Under the pieces are notes generated by a model. The model saw only the letters and a list, made by a program, of their open reading frames with translations, made no database searches and had not been told where the DNA came from. The position numbers and the translations under genes are program-made. 5,586 bases of DNA. Source: Clostridium sp. CAG:632. Its GTDB lineage: Bacteria > Bacillota > Clostridia > Lachnospirales > Lachnospiraceae. The stretch lies in assembly GCA_000431515.1 (NCBI GenBank), contig HF991326.1, positions 2,042-7,627 of the forward strand. Reading direction: 5' to 3'. Positions within the stretch are counted from its first letter, which is position 1. The number at the start of each line of letters is the position of its first letter. Below, piece after piece: positions 1-5,306 of the stretch.

Positions 1-558
1 GACAGAAATCAGCGGCACCAGTGCTGTCAACTGCAGACACTGTCTTAATACATTCGGCAATGATGTATCATCTGCCCTGTCGTCATACGCATACAATGTC
101 AGTACACTTCTGGCCAGTGTATTCATCATATCTTTACTCGGTGCTTTCATAATAATATCCCGCACGAAGCTGGTTGGAAGTGACCGATACTCCTCCAGTA
201 AATGATTCAGCTGATCTAACTGCACCTGTGTCGGAAGTGTTCCAAACAACAACAGATATAAGGTTTCCTCATATCCAAACCGCTTTTCTTTAATAAATCC
301 ACTGACTATATCCTCAATATCAACACCATGATAGTACAACTTACCATCGCACGGAACCATTTCACAATCTACCAGCGTATATGACTGAATCTTAGAAATC
401 TCGGTAAGTCCTGTCAGAACTCCCTTACCGTTAATATCCCGTAATCCCCTCTTTACATCATATTCTACATACAGCTGTGGATCAATGCTGCCGTTCTTTC
501 TGCAGATTTCCGATAAATCCACCAATTCCTTTGTAATCTCTGAAAAATTTCCCTGCAC
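1..558 (-). CDS. gltA: Citrate synthase, N-terminal part (cut by left edge)
   Basis: Condenses acetyl-CoA with oxaloacetate to give citrate, a cytoplasmic step that in anaerobic clostridia feeds the oxidative branch to 2-oxoglutarate and glutamate. The visible 186 residues show the family's N-terminal pattern: KRGLRDINGKGVLTGLTEIS at about residues 37-56, then a YYHGVDIEDIV segment (about 85-95) matching the 'YRGxxIxxL' motif, then FGYEETLYLLLFGTLP. The catalytic His, His and Asp lie beyond the edge and cannot be checked. The start is GTG at 558-556, because GAGGAG at 566-571 sits 7 nt upstream and this is the frame of the conserved protein; an ATG at 560-558 overlaps it in another frame and fails after 31 codons. 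It has its own likely promoter and lies 111 nt downstream of the sirtuin gene on the same strand. A 2-methylcitrate synthase cannot be excluded from this part alone. Confidence 0.88.
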   Translation of the reverse strand, partial: MQGNFSEITKELVDLSEICRKNGSIDPQLYVEYDVKRGLRDINGKGVLTGLTEISKIQSYTLVDCEMVPCDGKLYYHGVDIEDIVSGFIKEKRFGYEETLYLLLFGTLPTQVQLDQLNHLLEEYRSLPTSFVRDIIMKAPSKDMMNTLARSVLTLYAYDDRADDTSLPNVLRQCLQLTALVPLISV

Positions 559-565
559 ATGATCA

Positions 566-571
566 CTCCTC
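566..571 (-). promoter_or_regulatory. Ribosome binding site of citrate synthase
   Basis: On the minus strand this reads GAGGAG. It lies 7 nt before the GTG at 558 and 5 nt before the overlapping out-of-frame ATG at 560. The spacing and the conserved reading frame decide for GTG. Confidence 0.75.
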
Positions 572-603
572 ACACTTTTTTCCTATAACTTTTCATACTT
601 TAC

Positions 604-632
604 AGTATAGCATAAATTATCTGACAGAAAAA
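604..632 (-). promoter_or_regulatory. Probable extended -10 promoter for citrate synthase
   Basis: The minus strand reads TGCTATACT, giving a -10 box TATACT at 604-609 with the TG of an extended -10 just upstream. The best -35 candidate at 17 bp spacing is a poor TTTTTC at 627-632, so the extended element probably matters most. The predicted transcript start is near 597, giving a leader of about 40 nt. This would allow expression of citrate synthase separately from the sirtuin gene upstream. Confidence 0.6.
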
Positions 633-669
633 GAAATTTATGTTTTTTTCAGATTTTCTCCTGTTTCCT

Positions 670-1386
670 TTATATTTGTGAGAACACTTTTCCGATACTG
701 TCCTGAATCAGAATATCCGCATTCTCATCCCTCGGTGTCGGTGCCTTATTGATCACTACCAGATGCTTTCCGCGGAAATAATCGATCATTCCCGCTGCCG
801 GGTAGACTACCAGCGATGTTCCCCCGATAATCAGCACCTCCGCCTGTGAAATATAATACAATGCTTTCTCAATCGTCTGCTGATTCAATGCTTCCTCATA
901 TAAAACCACATCCGGCTTTACGATCCCGCCGCACTCACATCTCGGAACTCCGTCTGCATGAACCACATAGTCCAGATCATAGAACCGGTGACACTTTTCA
1001 CAATAGTTCCGGTGGATCGATCCGTGCAGCTCCAGCACTTCCTTACTGCCTGCCATCTGATGCAGGCCGTCAATGTTCTGCGTGATCACTGCCTGCACAT
1101 GGCCTTCTCGTTCCAACTCCGCCAGCCGGATGTGTGCAGCATTCGGCTTCGCATCTGTAAAGATCATCTTATCCTTATAGAATTCAAAAAACTCTTCCGG
1201 ATGGCTTCTATAGTAGCTGTGGCTGATAATCCGCTCCGGTGGATACTTGTATTTCTGATTATACAGTCCATCCACGCTTCTGAAATCCGGGATACCGCTT
1301 TCCGTTGACACACCTGCTCCGCCAAAAAACACAACCTTACTGCTTGCATGTACAATTTCCTTTAATTCCTTTATCTTATCTTCCAT
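670..1386 (-). CDS. NAD-dependent protein deacetylase, sirtuin (Sir2) family
   Basis: A cytoplasmic enzyme that removes acetyl groups from lysines using NAD+, giving nicotinamide and O-acetyl-ADP-ribose. With 238 residues it is a full-length bacterial sirtuin. The NAD-binding motif GAGVSTESGIPDFR is at residues 23-36, TQNIDGLH at 102-109, and the catalytic His is H121 in LHGS. A zinc site is formed by C129, C132, C150 and C152 (CxxC and CxC), followed by KPDVVLYEE, then GTSLVVYPA at 189-197 and the IN pair at 212-213. At the place of the Tyr-x-x-Arg pair that favours succinyl/malonyl groups in CobB and SIRT5 it has Y70-K-D-K73, so a true deacetylase is more likely (inference). An ATG two codons upstream (1392) is disfavoured because AAAGGGG lies 7 nt before the ATG at 1386 but only 1 nt before the other. 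It is divergent from the glycosyltransferase and upstream of citrate synthase. Often named cobB, but it may not be orthologous to the enterobacterial gene. Confidence 0.95.
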   Translation of the reverse strand: MEDKIKELKEIVHASSKVVFFGGAGVSTESGIPDFRSVDGLYNQKYKYPPERIISHSYYRSHPEEFFEFYKDKMIFTDAKPNAAHIRLAELEREGHVQAVITQNIDGLHQMAGSKEVLELHGSIHRNYCEKCHRFYDLDYVVHADGVPRCECGGIVKPDVVLYEEALNQQTIEKALYYISQAEVLIIGGTSLVVYPAAGMIDYFRGKHLVVINKAPTPRDENADILIQDSIGKVFSQI

Positions 1387-1393
1387 ATGCATA

Positions 1394-1400
1394 CCCCTTT
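1394..1400 (-). promoter_or_regulatory. Ribosome binding site deciding the sirtuin start
   Basis: The minus strand reads AAAGGGG. It is 7 nt from the ATG at 1386-1384 and 1 nt from the ATG at 1392-1390, so the inner ATG is the likely start. Confidence 0.65.
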
Positions 1401-1422
1401 CATCCTGTTTTATTCTGTTCTT

Positions 1423-1451
1423 ATCATACCCTTCTTTTCTTCCGGAAACAA
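1423..1451 (-). promoter_or_regulatory. Sigma-A type promoter of the sirtuin gene
   Basis: Minus strand TTGTTT (-35, 1446-1451), a 17 bp spacer, then TATGAT (-10, 1423-1428). The predicted transcript start near 1416 gives a leader of about 30 nt. Its -35 box lies 2 bp from the -35 box of the divergent glycosyltransferase promoter. Confidence 0.6.
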
Positions 1452-1453
1452 TA

Positions 1454-1482
1454 TTGAAAACCCATATTAATTAAGCTATAAT
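1454..1482 (+). promoter_or_regulatory. Strong sigma-A promoter of the glycosyltransferase gene
   Basis: TTGAAA (-35, 1454-1459), a 17 bp spacer and a perfect TATAAT (-10, 1477-1482). Transcription should begin at about 1488-1491, only about 14-17 nt before the start codon, so the leader is little more than the ribosome binding site. The spacer carries the palindrome TTAATTAA (1467-1474), and GCTA/TAGC (1475-1478, 1484-1487) flanks the -10 box; neither is long enough to be called an operator. Confidence 0.72.
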
Positions 1483-1490
1483 CTAGCAAA

Positions 1491-1497
1491 GGCGGTG
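1491..1497 (+). promoter_or_regulatory. Ribosome binding site of the glycosyltransferase
   Basis: GGCGGTG ending 7 nt before the ATG at 1505. It deviates from GGAGG by one base. It would lie within a few nucleotides of the predicted 5' end of the mRNA. Confidence 0.6.
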
Positions 1498-1504
1498 AAA
1501 AAAC

Positions 1505-2632
1505 ATGAAATTATTAGTAGATGCACGTTCACTTGGCAGTCATCCAAGTGGAATCGGCATGTATTTATATGACTTTTTAATAGAATTACTCAAAGAACCT
1601 GACTTCGAAATTACTCTGCTGAGTGATATTGCCACCAGCGATGAGATGCTTGATCTGGCCGAACGCGGTGTCCCGATCGTTACCTATGGTACGCAGATTT
1701 CCCAGAGTGTTCAGGTGCTTAAATATTTCCGGTTCGTTCAGGACTCGTTAGACTACTATCATCCGGATCTGTTCTGGGAACCGAATAATTTAATTCCGGT
1801 TCGTCTGAAACGGTTTTCCGGTAAGATTCTGGTCACCATCCATGATGTTTTCCCATTAACCCAGCCGGAAAATCATGGACATATCTATCCGATTTATTTT
1901 AAATACGGATTAAAACAGACCATGAAACAGGCAGACGGTCTGACCTATAACTCCATGGAGACCAAGCGGGATGTCGAGCAGCGCTTTGCAAAAGCAACTG
2001 CCTTACCGAATCTGATCAGCTACATTATTATCAAAAATCCGGTCAATGAGGATACTCTTCCGTCTCCAACGGTTCTGTTTCCGGATATTCCGATCCTGAA
2101 TGAGGATTATTTCTTATATATCGGAAATCTGGAGAAACGAAAGGGTACCGATCTTCTGCTAAAGGCTTATCAGCTTTACCGGAAATTCGGCGGTACAAAG
2201 AACCTGTATCTCGGTGGCAAGATCCGGGAGGCCGACATTCAGAAGCTCTATGATGAGATCAGCCAGACGACTCCGGGACTTGTTTCCCTGGGATATGTCA
2301 ATGAGGAACAGAAATCCGTTCTCTTTGAACATTGCTCCGGCTTTCTTTTTCCATCCAGAGCAGAGGGTTTCGGTATTCCGGTCATCGAAGCCATGCATTA
2401 TAACAAGCCGATTCTGGCAAGCAGCCTGTCTATTTTTGAAGAAATCGCAGGCAATGCCATCTCTTATTATGACTGCAGTGGTACGGATCAGGAGCAGGTT
2501 GAAAAATTATCCGAGGCCATGCTCCGAATCGCTCCGGCAGACCGCGAGCAATATGCATCGGTCTGCAGCCGATATCTGCCGGAACGCTTAGGGCCCGATT
2601 TCTGTCAGTTTATCCGATCTCTGATATCCTGA
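1505..2632 (+). CDS. Glycosyltransferase, GT4 family (GT-B fold)
   Basis: Predicted to move a sugar from a nucleotide-sugar donor to an acceptor with retention of configuration. The 375-residue length is normal for a two-domain GT-B enzyme. The N-terminal acceptor domain spans roughly residues 1-180, with SGIGMY at 15-20 near the start and IHDVFP at 112-117. The C-terminal donor domain runs from about 200 to 370: YIGNLEKRKG at 205-214 is the usual domain-opening motif, and SRAEGFGIPVIEAM at 284-297 holds the EX7E pair E287 and E295 that binds the donor. No signal peptide or membrane helix is visible, so it probably works at the cytoplasmic face of the membrane. It is a single-gene unit with its own strong promoter and no neighbouring polysaccharide genes, so donor and acceptor cannot be inferred; envelope glycan or glycolipid synthesis is the general expectation. 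It converges on the DUF1700 gene with 25 bp between stops and no clear terminator. Confidence 0.92.
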   Translation: MKLLVDARSLGSHPSGIGMYLYDFLIELLKEPDFEITLLSDIATSDEMLDLAERGVPIVTYGTQISQSVQVLKYFRFVQDSLDYYHPDLFWEPNNLIPVRLKRFSGKILVTIHDVFPLTQPENHGHIYPIYFKYGLKQTMKQADGLTYNSMETKRDVEQRFAKATALPNLISYIIIKNPVNEDTLPSPTVLFPDIPILNEDYFLYIGNLEKRKGTDLLLKAYQLYRKFGGTKNLYLGGKIREADIQKLYDEISQTTPGLVSLGYVNEEQKSVLFEHCSGFLFPSRAEGFGIPVIEAMHYNKPILASSLSIFEEIAGNAISYYDCSGTDQEQVEKLSEAMLRIAPADREQYASVCSRYLPERLGPDFCQFIRSLIS

Positions 2633-2657
2633 CCCCTGATATTATGGTCTTAATCCC

Positions 2658-3110
2658 CTAATCTTTACCGATTCGCAGAAATACCCGTACCAGAACAATG
2701 ATCAGAATGATTACGGCAAACACCGGCAACAGCTTCCATACAACAACTGCTGTACCGACTATCAGCGCCAGTATAATACCGACTGCCACAAAAGCCAGCA
2801 GGATCAGAAGCAGACGTCCATACCAGGAGCGGAATGTAAAGCCGCTCCTTTTTTTCGGAGCTTCCTCCTGTGCCTGTTGTGTCTGACCGGCTGTCTCTGC
2901 ATTCCGCTTCACAGAATTCGCCTCAATGATCGACTTTGCGATCAATCGTGCAGGTCCCAGAGACTCCAGAACCGCCTGTTCTGATTGTCCACCGGCAACT
3001 GCTTCATCAATGTATCTTGTATAATAATTTACCGTTTCCTGAATGATGGATGGATTTACCTCGCCTCTTAGAGAGTCCTGTAACTCCTGTAAAAACTCTG
3101 TTCTTGTCAT
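2658..3110 (-). CDS. HAAS/DUF1700-family small membrane protein
   Basis: A 150-residue protein with an N-terminal helical HAAS (DUF1700) domain at about residues 1-63 (MTRTEFLQEL, NYYTRYIDEA, LGPARLIAKSI). A polar Gln/Glu/Lys-rich linker (about 66-90) follows, then two membrane helices at about 98-124 and 126-144, and a short basic end. Family members are thought to be sensory or signalling membrane proteins and are commonly encoded beside a PadR-type repressor; the biochemical role is unknown. No PadR gene lies next to it here. The start is the ATG at 3110, because GAGGTG at 3120-3125 lies 9 nt upstream and the protein then opens with the family's usual sequence. A GTG at 3122 would lengthen it by four codons but is part of that same site. 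The transglutaminase gene ends 62 nt upstream on the same strand with no terminator between, so the two may be co-transcribed. Confidence 0.85.
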   Translation of the reverse strand: MTRTEFLQELQDSLRGEVNPSIIQETVNYYTRYIDEAVAGGQSEQAVLESLGPARLIAKSIIEANSVKRNAETAGQTQQAQEEAPKKRSGFTFRSWYGRLLLILLAFVAVGIILALIVGTAVVVWKLLPVFAVIILIIVLVRVFLRIGKD

Positions 3111-3119
3111 TCTTTCTGT

Positions 3120-3125
3120 CACCTC
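3120..3125 (-). promoter_or_regulatory. Ribosome binding site deciding the DUF1700 start
   Basis: Minus strand GAGGTG, 9 nt before the ATG at 3110. The in-frame GTG at 3122-3120 is contained in this site and so cannot use it. Confidence 0.65.
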
Positions 3126-3172
3126 ACTATTTTATTCTTTCTATAATCTACTGTTCTTCTTATATTCTGCCT

Positions 3173-4240
3173 TTATTTCTGTATGGTAATTACCATAACT
3201 GTATAATTTTCACCTTCATATTCCTGCCAGTTCACGGATTTAGCTCCTCCGGATTTCACTACAAATCCACAGTCATATTGCTCTTCTTCTGCGTTTTTTA
3301 CCATCAGTTCTATCCGGTCTGTTTCCCGCATCTTCTTTAAAACATAGATTTTAAACTCATTAAAGCTACTGACTGCCGCACCTTCCTGCTCATAATAATT
3401 AAACTCCATGGAAGTACATGCAGGATATGCATCCCGGTTCCAGGTATGCGTCCGTTCCATAACCTCATCATCAATATTCAGATATGCATGTAATACCTGA
3501 TCCTGTGTGTCCGGCAGCGGATCATCCCAGGTCACATCCACATGATACCATTCCCCGTTAATTGTTACTATATTCCATGCATGACTCTCCCCATCTGCAG
3601 TGCCTACCACCATATAAGTATCAATACCGCTGCACATCAACAATAACTCCATTGCCTCCGCATAGCCATTGCAAACCGATGTACCGTATAACAGAGAACC
3701 TGCAGCTGTATAGGATAACTCTTCTTTATCTCCGTTTAGGAACCCATATACCGTATGCGTAACCAGATAATCATGGAAGTATACCACCTTCTCATAATCT
3801 GTCATATCCTCGCATTGCCCTAAGATTTCCTGTACTTTATCTGCCAGATTCTGTGCGGTCTCATTCCCTTCGATCGGAAGTCCGTTGACCAGATTCTGGT
3901 ACACATAATAATTATCTGACAGTTCCAGGTCAAATCGTACCTGCTGCACCTGAGGATTCACTTTCCGCAAAACCGTATAGGATGCAACATGTCCGAAAAA
4001 ACCATCCAGCCCGTGATTGATTCCGACCAGATTGGCCTCACTCAGACCATTGACATAAGTAGAAAACGAAGTGTTGCCCTCCTGCAGTTGATCTGTAATC
4101 CGGATTCCCAGATCTTCCGCCGATGAAATCATATTATTTTTATGTATTTGTACTGCAAAAAACCGTTCACCGCCATATAGCAATATTCCGGCAGCCAACA
4201 CGATCAGCACAAGAATTGCACCAACGTTTCTTTTTTTCAT
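3173..4240 (-). CDS. Membrane-anchored or secreted transglutaminase-like protein
   Basis: A 355-residue protein starting with a basic tip (MKKR) and a hydrophobic segment at about 8-23, which is a signal anchor or an uncleaved signal peptide; no lipobox Cys is seen. Residues about 40-140 are a family-specific N-terminal region I do not recognise. A transglutaminase-like core follows at about 150-250: FHDYLVTHTVYG at 155-166, the catalytic Cys190 in GTSVCNGYAEA, His220 in ESHAWNIV and Asp235 in HVDVTWDDP. The Cys-His-Asp triad is complete, so an active enzyme is likely, either a cysteine protease/peptidase or a cross-linking acyltransferase on the outer face of the membrane; the substrate cannot be told. 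Residues about 275-355 form a small C-terminal region. The start at 4240 is chosen because AAGGGGA lies 5 nt upstream and the signal sequence begins there; longer frames add 26 unlikely residues. Probably the first gene of a unit with DUF1700. Confidence 0.9.
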   Translation of the reverse strand: MKKRNVGAILVLIVLAAGILLYGGERFFAVQIHKNNMISSAEDLGIRITDQLQEGNTSFSTYVNGLSEANLVGINHGLDGFFGHVASYTVLRKVNPQVQQVRFDLELSDNYYVYQNLVNGLPIEGNETAQNLADKVQEILGQCEDMTDYEKVVYFHDYLVTHTVYGFLNGDKEELSYTAAGSLLYGTSVCNGYAEAMELLLMCSGIDTYMVVGTADGESHAWNIVTINGEWYHVDVTWDDPLPDTQDQVLHAYLNIDDEVMERTHTWNRDAYPACTSMEFNYYEQEGAAVSSFNEFKIYVLKKMRETDRIELMVKNAEEEQYDCGFVVKSGGAKSVNWQEYEGENYTVMVITIQK

Positions 4241-4245
4241 AGTCT

Positions 4246-4252
4246 TCCCCTT
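4246..4252 (-). promoter_or_regulatory. Ribosome binding site deciding the transglutaminase start
   Basis: Minus strand AAGGGGA, 5 nt before the ATG at 4240, which starts the MKKR signal sequence. It supports this start over an upstream frame opening at 4318. Confidence 0.7.
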
Positions 4253-4271
4253 CGATAAAAAATATATGGCT

Positions 4272-4300
4272 ATTCTACCATTATTTTCCTTTGCTTGCAA
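4272..4300 (-). promoter_or_regulatory. Sigma-A promoter of the transglutaminase gene
   Basis: Minus strand TTGCAA (-35, 4295-4300), a 17 bp spacer and TAGAAT (-10, 4272-4277). The predicted transcript start is near 4265, giving a leader of about 25 nt. The promoter lies inside the longer upstream frame, which further supports the start at 4240. Confidence 0.65.
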
Positions 4301-4372
4301 ACCTCTTCCGCACGACAAAAAAAATGACTAATAAACTACATGATTTCTTCATTTTTTCTACACAAATACCAC

Positions 4373-4401
4373 TTGTTTTCCATAGAATTCTCCGTTAAAA
4401 T
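4373..4401 (+). promoter_or_regulatory. Probable sigma-A promoter of the phosphodiesterase gene
   Basis: TTGTTT (-35, 4373-4378), a 17 bp spacer and TAAAAT (-10, 4396-4401). The predicted transcript start is near 4408, giving a leader of about 70 nt. An 11-base palindrome, CATAAGTTATG (4410-4420), would sit right after the start of transcription. The rest of the 4241-4476 spacer is AT-rich with no other recognisable element. Confidence 0.55.
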
Positions 4402-4457
4402 CAGACTAACATAAGTTATGCCTTACTTTTTAACTTAAACATACGCATATAGGATAG

Positions 4458-4463
4458 AAAGGA
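4458..4463 (+). promoter_or_regulatory. Ribosome binding site of the phosphodiesterase, long spacing
   Basis: AAAGGA ends 13 nt before the ATG at 4477, longer than the usual 5-9 nt. No in-frame ATG, GTG or TTG lies closer, and the HRG motif begins at residue 8, so the start itself is not in doubt. Translation may be modest. Confidence 0.5.
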
Positions 4464-4476
4464 TGTAACATTTATT

Positions 4477-5289
4477 ATGAGTTCAGAAATCATTGCCCAT
4501 CGAGGTGCCTCTTACCTGGCTGCCCGTGAAAATACAATGGAAGCCTTTCAGATTGCAATGGATGTCCATGCTGACGCCATCGAGCTGGATGTGCGACAGA
4601 CATTCGATAAGATACTGGTGGTTTATCATGATGAGGCCATCAACAATATTCCTCTCCGGACTCTGACATATCAGCAGCTTGCGGATGCATCGGAAGCTTT
4701 GGGATATCACATTCCGACTCTGGAAGAAGTTTTAAAGTTCTGCCGGAACAAGATCCATTTACTGATTGAATTAAAAGAAGCCGGTTATGAGAAACGGCTC
4801 ATCAGTATGGTAAATACCTATTATTCCTATGACCAATACCGTCTGCAGTCTTTCCTGGACGTTGTCGTGCGCCGGGTAAAACACATCGACCCCAATGTAA
4901 CGGTCGGACTGCTGGTCGGTGTCAAGGGAGCTGATTTCCGGACTCATTTTAATGAATATTTTCCGGTCCGCAGATTACGCGACTGTCATGCAGACTTTAT
5001 CTCTGCTTATTGCCTGCTGATCACTCCGGATTTCCTCTTGCGTATGACACAGAACAAGATTCCGGTCTATGCCTGGACGACCGATGACCCAAAAGCGATC
5101 AGTCGTCTGTTGGAAGAAGAAATAGACGGCATTATCACAAACCGGCCGGAAGCCGGTGTCTATCTGCGTTCCAAATATGAGAAACAGGAAGCAGATACTG
5201 ATGCCAAGCGTGCAAAAACAGCAGCCATCTTCCGAAAGCTGCTGCCGCATCGTTCTTCCAAACACTCCTCTGAGAAATCCGAAAACTAA
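4477..5289 (+). CDS. Glycerophosphodiester phosphodiesterase (GDPD family)
   Basis: Predicted to hydrolyse glycerophosphodiesters, such as deacylated phospholipid head groups, to glycerol-3-phosphate and an alcohol. The 270 residues form a single metal-dependent TIM-barrel domain of normal length. Motifs seen are AHRG with H8 and R9, ENTMEAF at 18-24, IELDV with E36 and D38, YHD with H51, IELKE with E98 and K100, YAWTTDD at 198-204, and DGIITNRPE at 217-225. The catalytic His pair and the metal-binding acidic residues are therefore present. No signal peptide or membrane helix is visible, so the enzyme is cytoplasmic. Residues about 231-270 are a charged, Lys/Ser-rich tail beyond the barrel that looks disordered. 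It has its own promoter region, is divergent from the transglutaminase, and has no glycerophosphodiester transporter gene beside it in this window. The physiological substrate is not known; lysophospholipase D activity is an alternative within the family. Confidence 0.93.
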   Translation: MSSEIIAHRGASYLAARENTMEAFQIAMDVHADAIELDVRQTFDKILVVYHDEAINNIPLRTLTYQQLADASEALGYHIPTLEEVLKFCRNKIHLLIELKEAGYEKRLISMVNTYYSYDQYRLQSFLDVVVRRVKHIDPNVTVGLLVGVKGADFRTHFNEYFPVRRLRDCHADFISAYCLLITPDFLLRMTQNKIPVYAWTTDDPKAISRLLEEEIDGIITNRPEAGVYLRSKYEKQEADTDAKRAKTAAIFRKLLPHRSSKHSSEKSEN

Positions 5290-5306
5290 TTTAGTTTAAA
5301 CTTTTT
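5283..5306. repeat. Palindrome spanning the convergent stop codons, with T-tract
   Basis: AAACTAATTTAGTTT (5283-5297) is a perfect palindrome around one central base (7-base arms). It contains the TAA that ends the phosphodiesterase (5287-5289, plus) and the TAG that ends the DUF4214 gene (5286-5288, minus). A second overlapping palindrome, AGTTTAAACT (5293-5302), leads into a TTTTT run on the plus strand. It could be a weak plus-strand terminator, but the stem has only one C-G pair and would be unstable as RNA. Confidence 0.45.

Noticed and set aside
621..652. Possible AT-rich hairpin (CTGA...AAAAA / TTTTT...TCAG) between the sirtuin and citrate synthase genes
   Set aside because: Only the two 4-base ends and an A/T tract pair, with mismatched bases between. 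There is no GC-rich stem and no clean T-run after it on the minus strand.
958..1308. Plus-strand open frame of 116 codons inside the sirtuin gene
   Set aside because: It is fully antisense to conserved sirtuin motifs (catalytic and zinc-binding regions), which account for the open frame.
2621..2642. Direct repeat CTGATAT (2621-2627 and 2636-2642) at the end of the glycosyltransferase gene, considered as a terminator or site
   Set aside because: It is a 7-base direct repeat, not an inverted one, with no T-tract in either direction; it is expected by chance in this composition.
3050..3340. Plus-strand open frame of 96 codons over the DUF1700/transglutaminase junction, with a hydrophobic Phe/Tyr/Ser-rich translation
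   Set aside because: It lies antisense across two well-supported genes and their spacer, has no ribosome binding site, and its composition is that of the reverse complement of AT-rich coding DNA.
4241..4318. An N-terminal extension of the transglutaminase protein by 26 residues
   Set aside because: The extension would overlap the predicted promoter, lacks a ribosome binding site at 4318, and would bury the MKKR signal sequence.
4429..4439. TTTAACTTAAA palindrome before the phosphodiesterase gene
   Set aside because: It is made of A/T except the central base and lies in a very AT-rich stretch, so it carries little information beyond composition.
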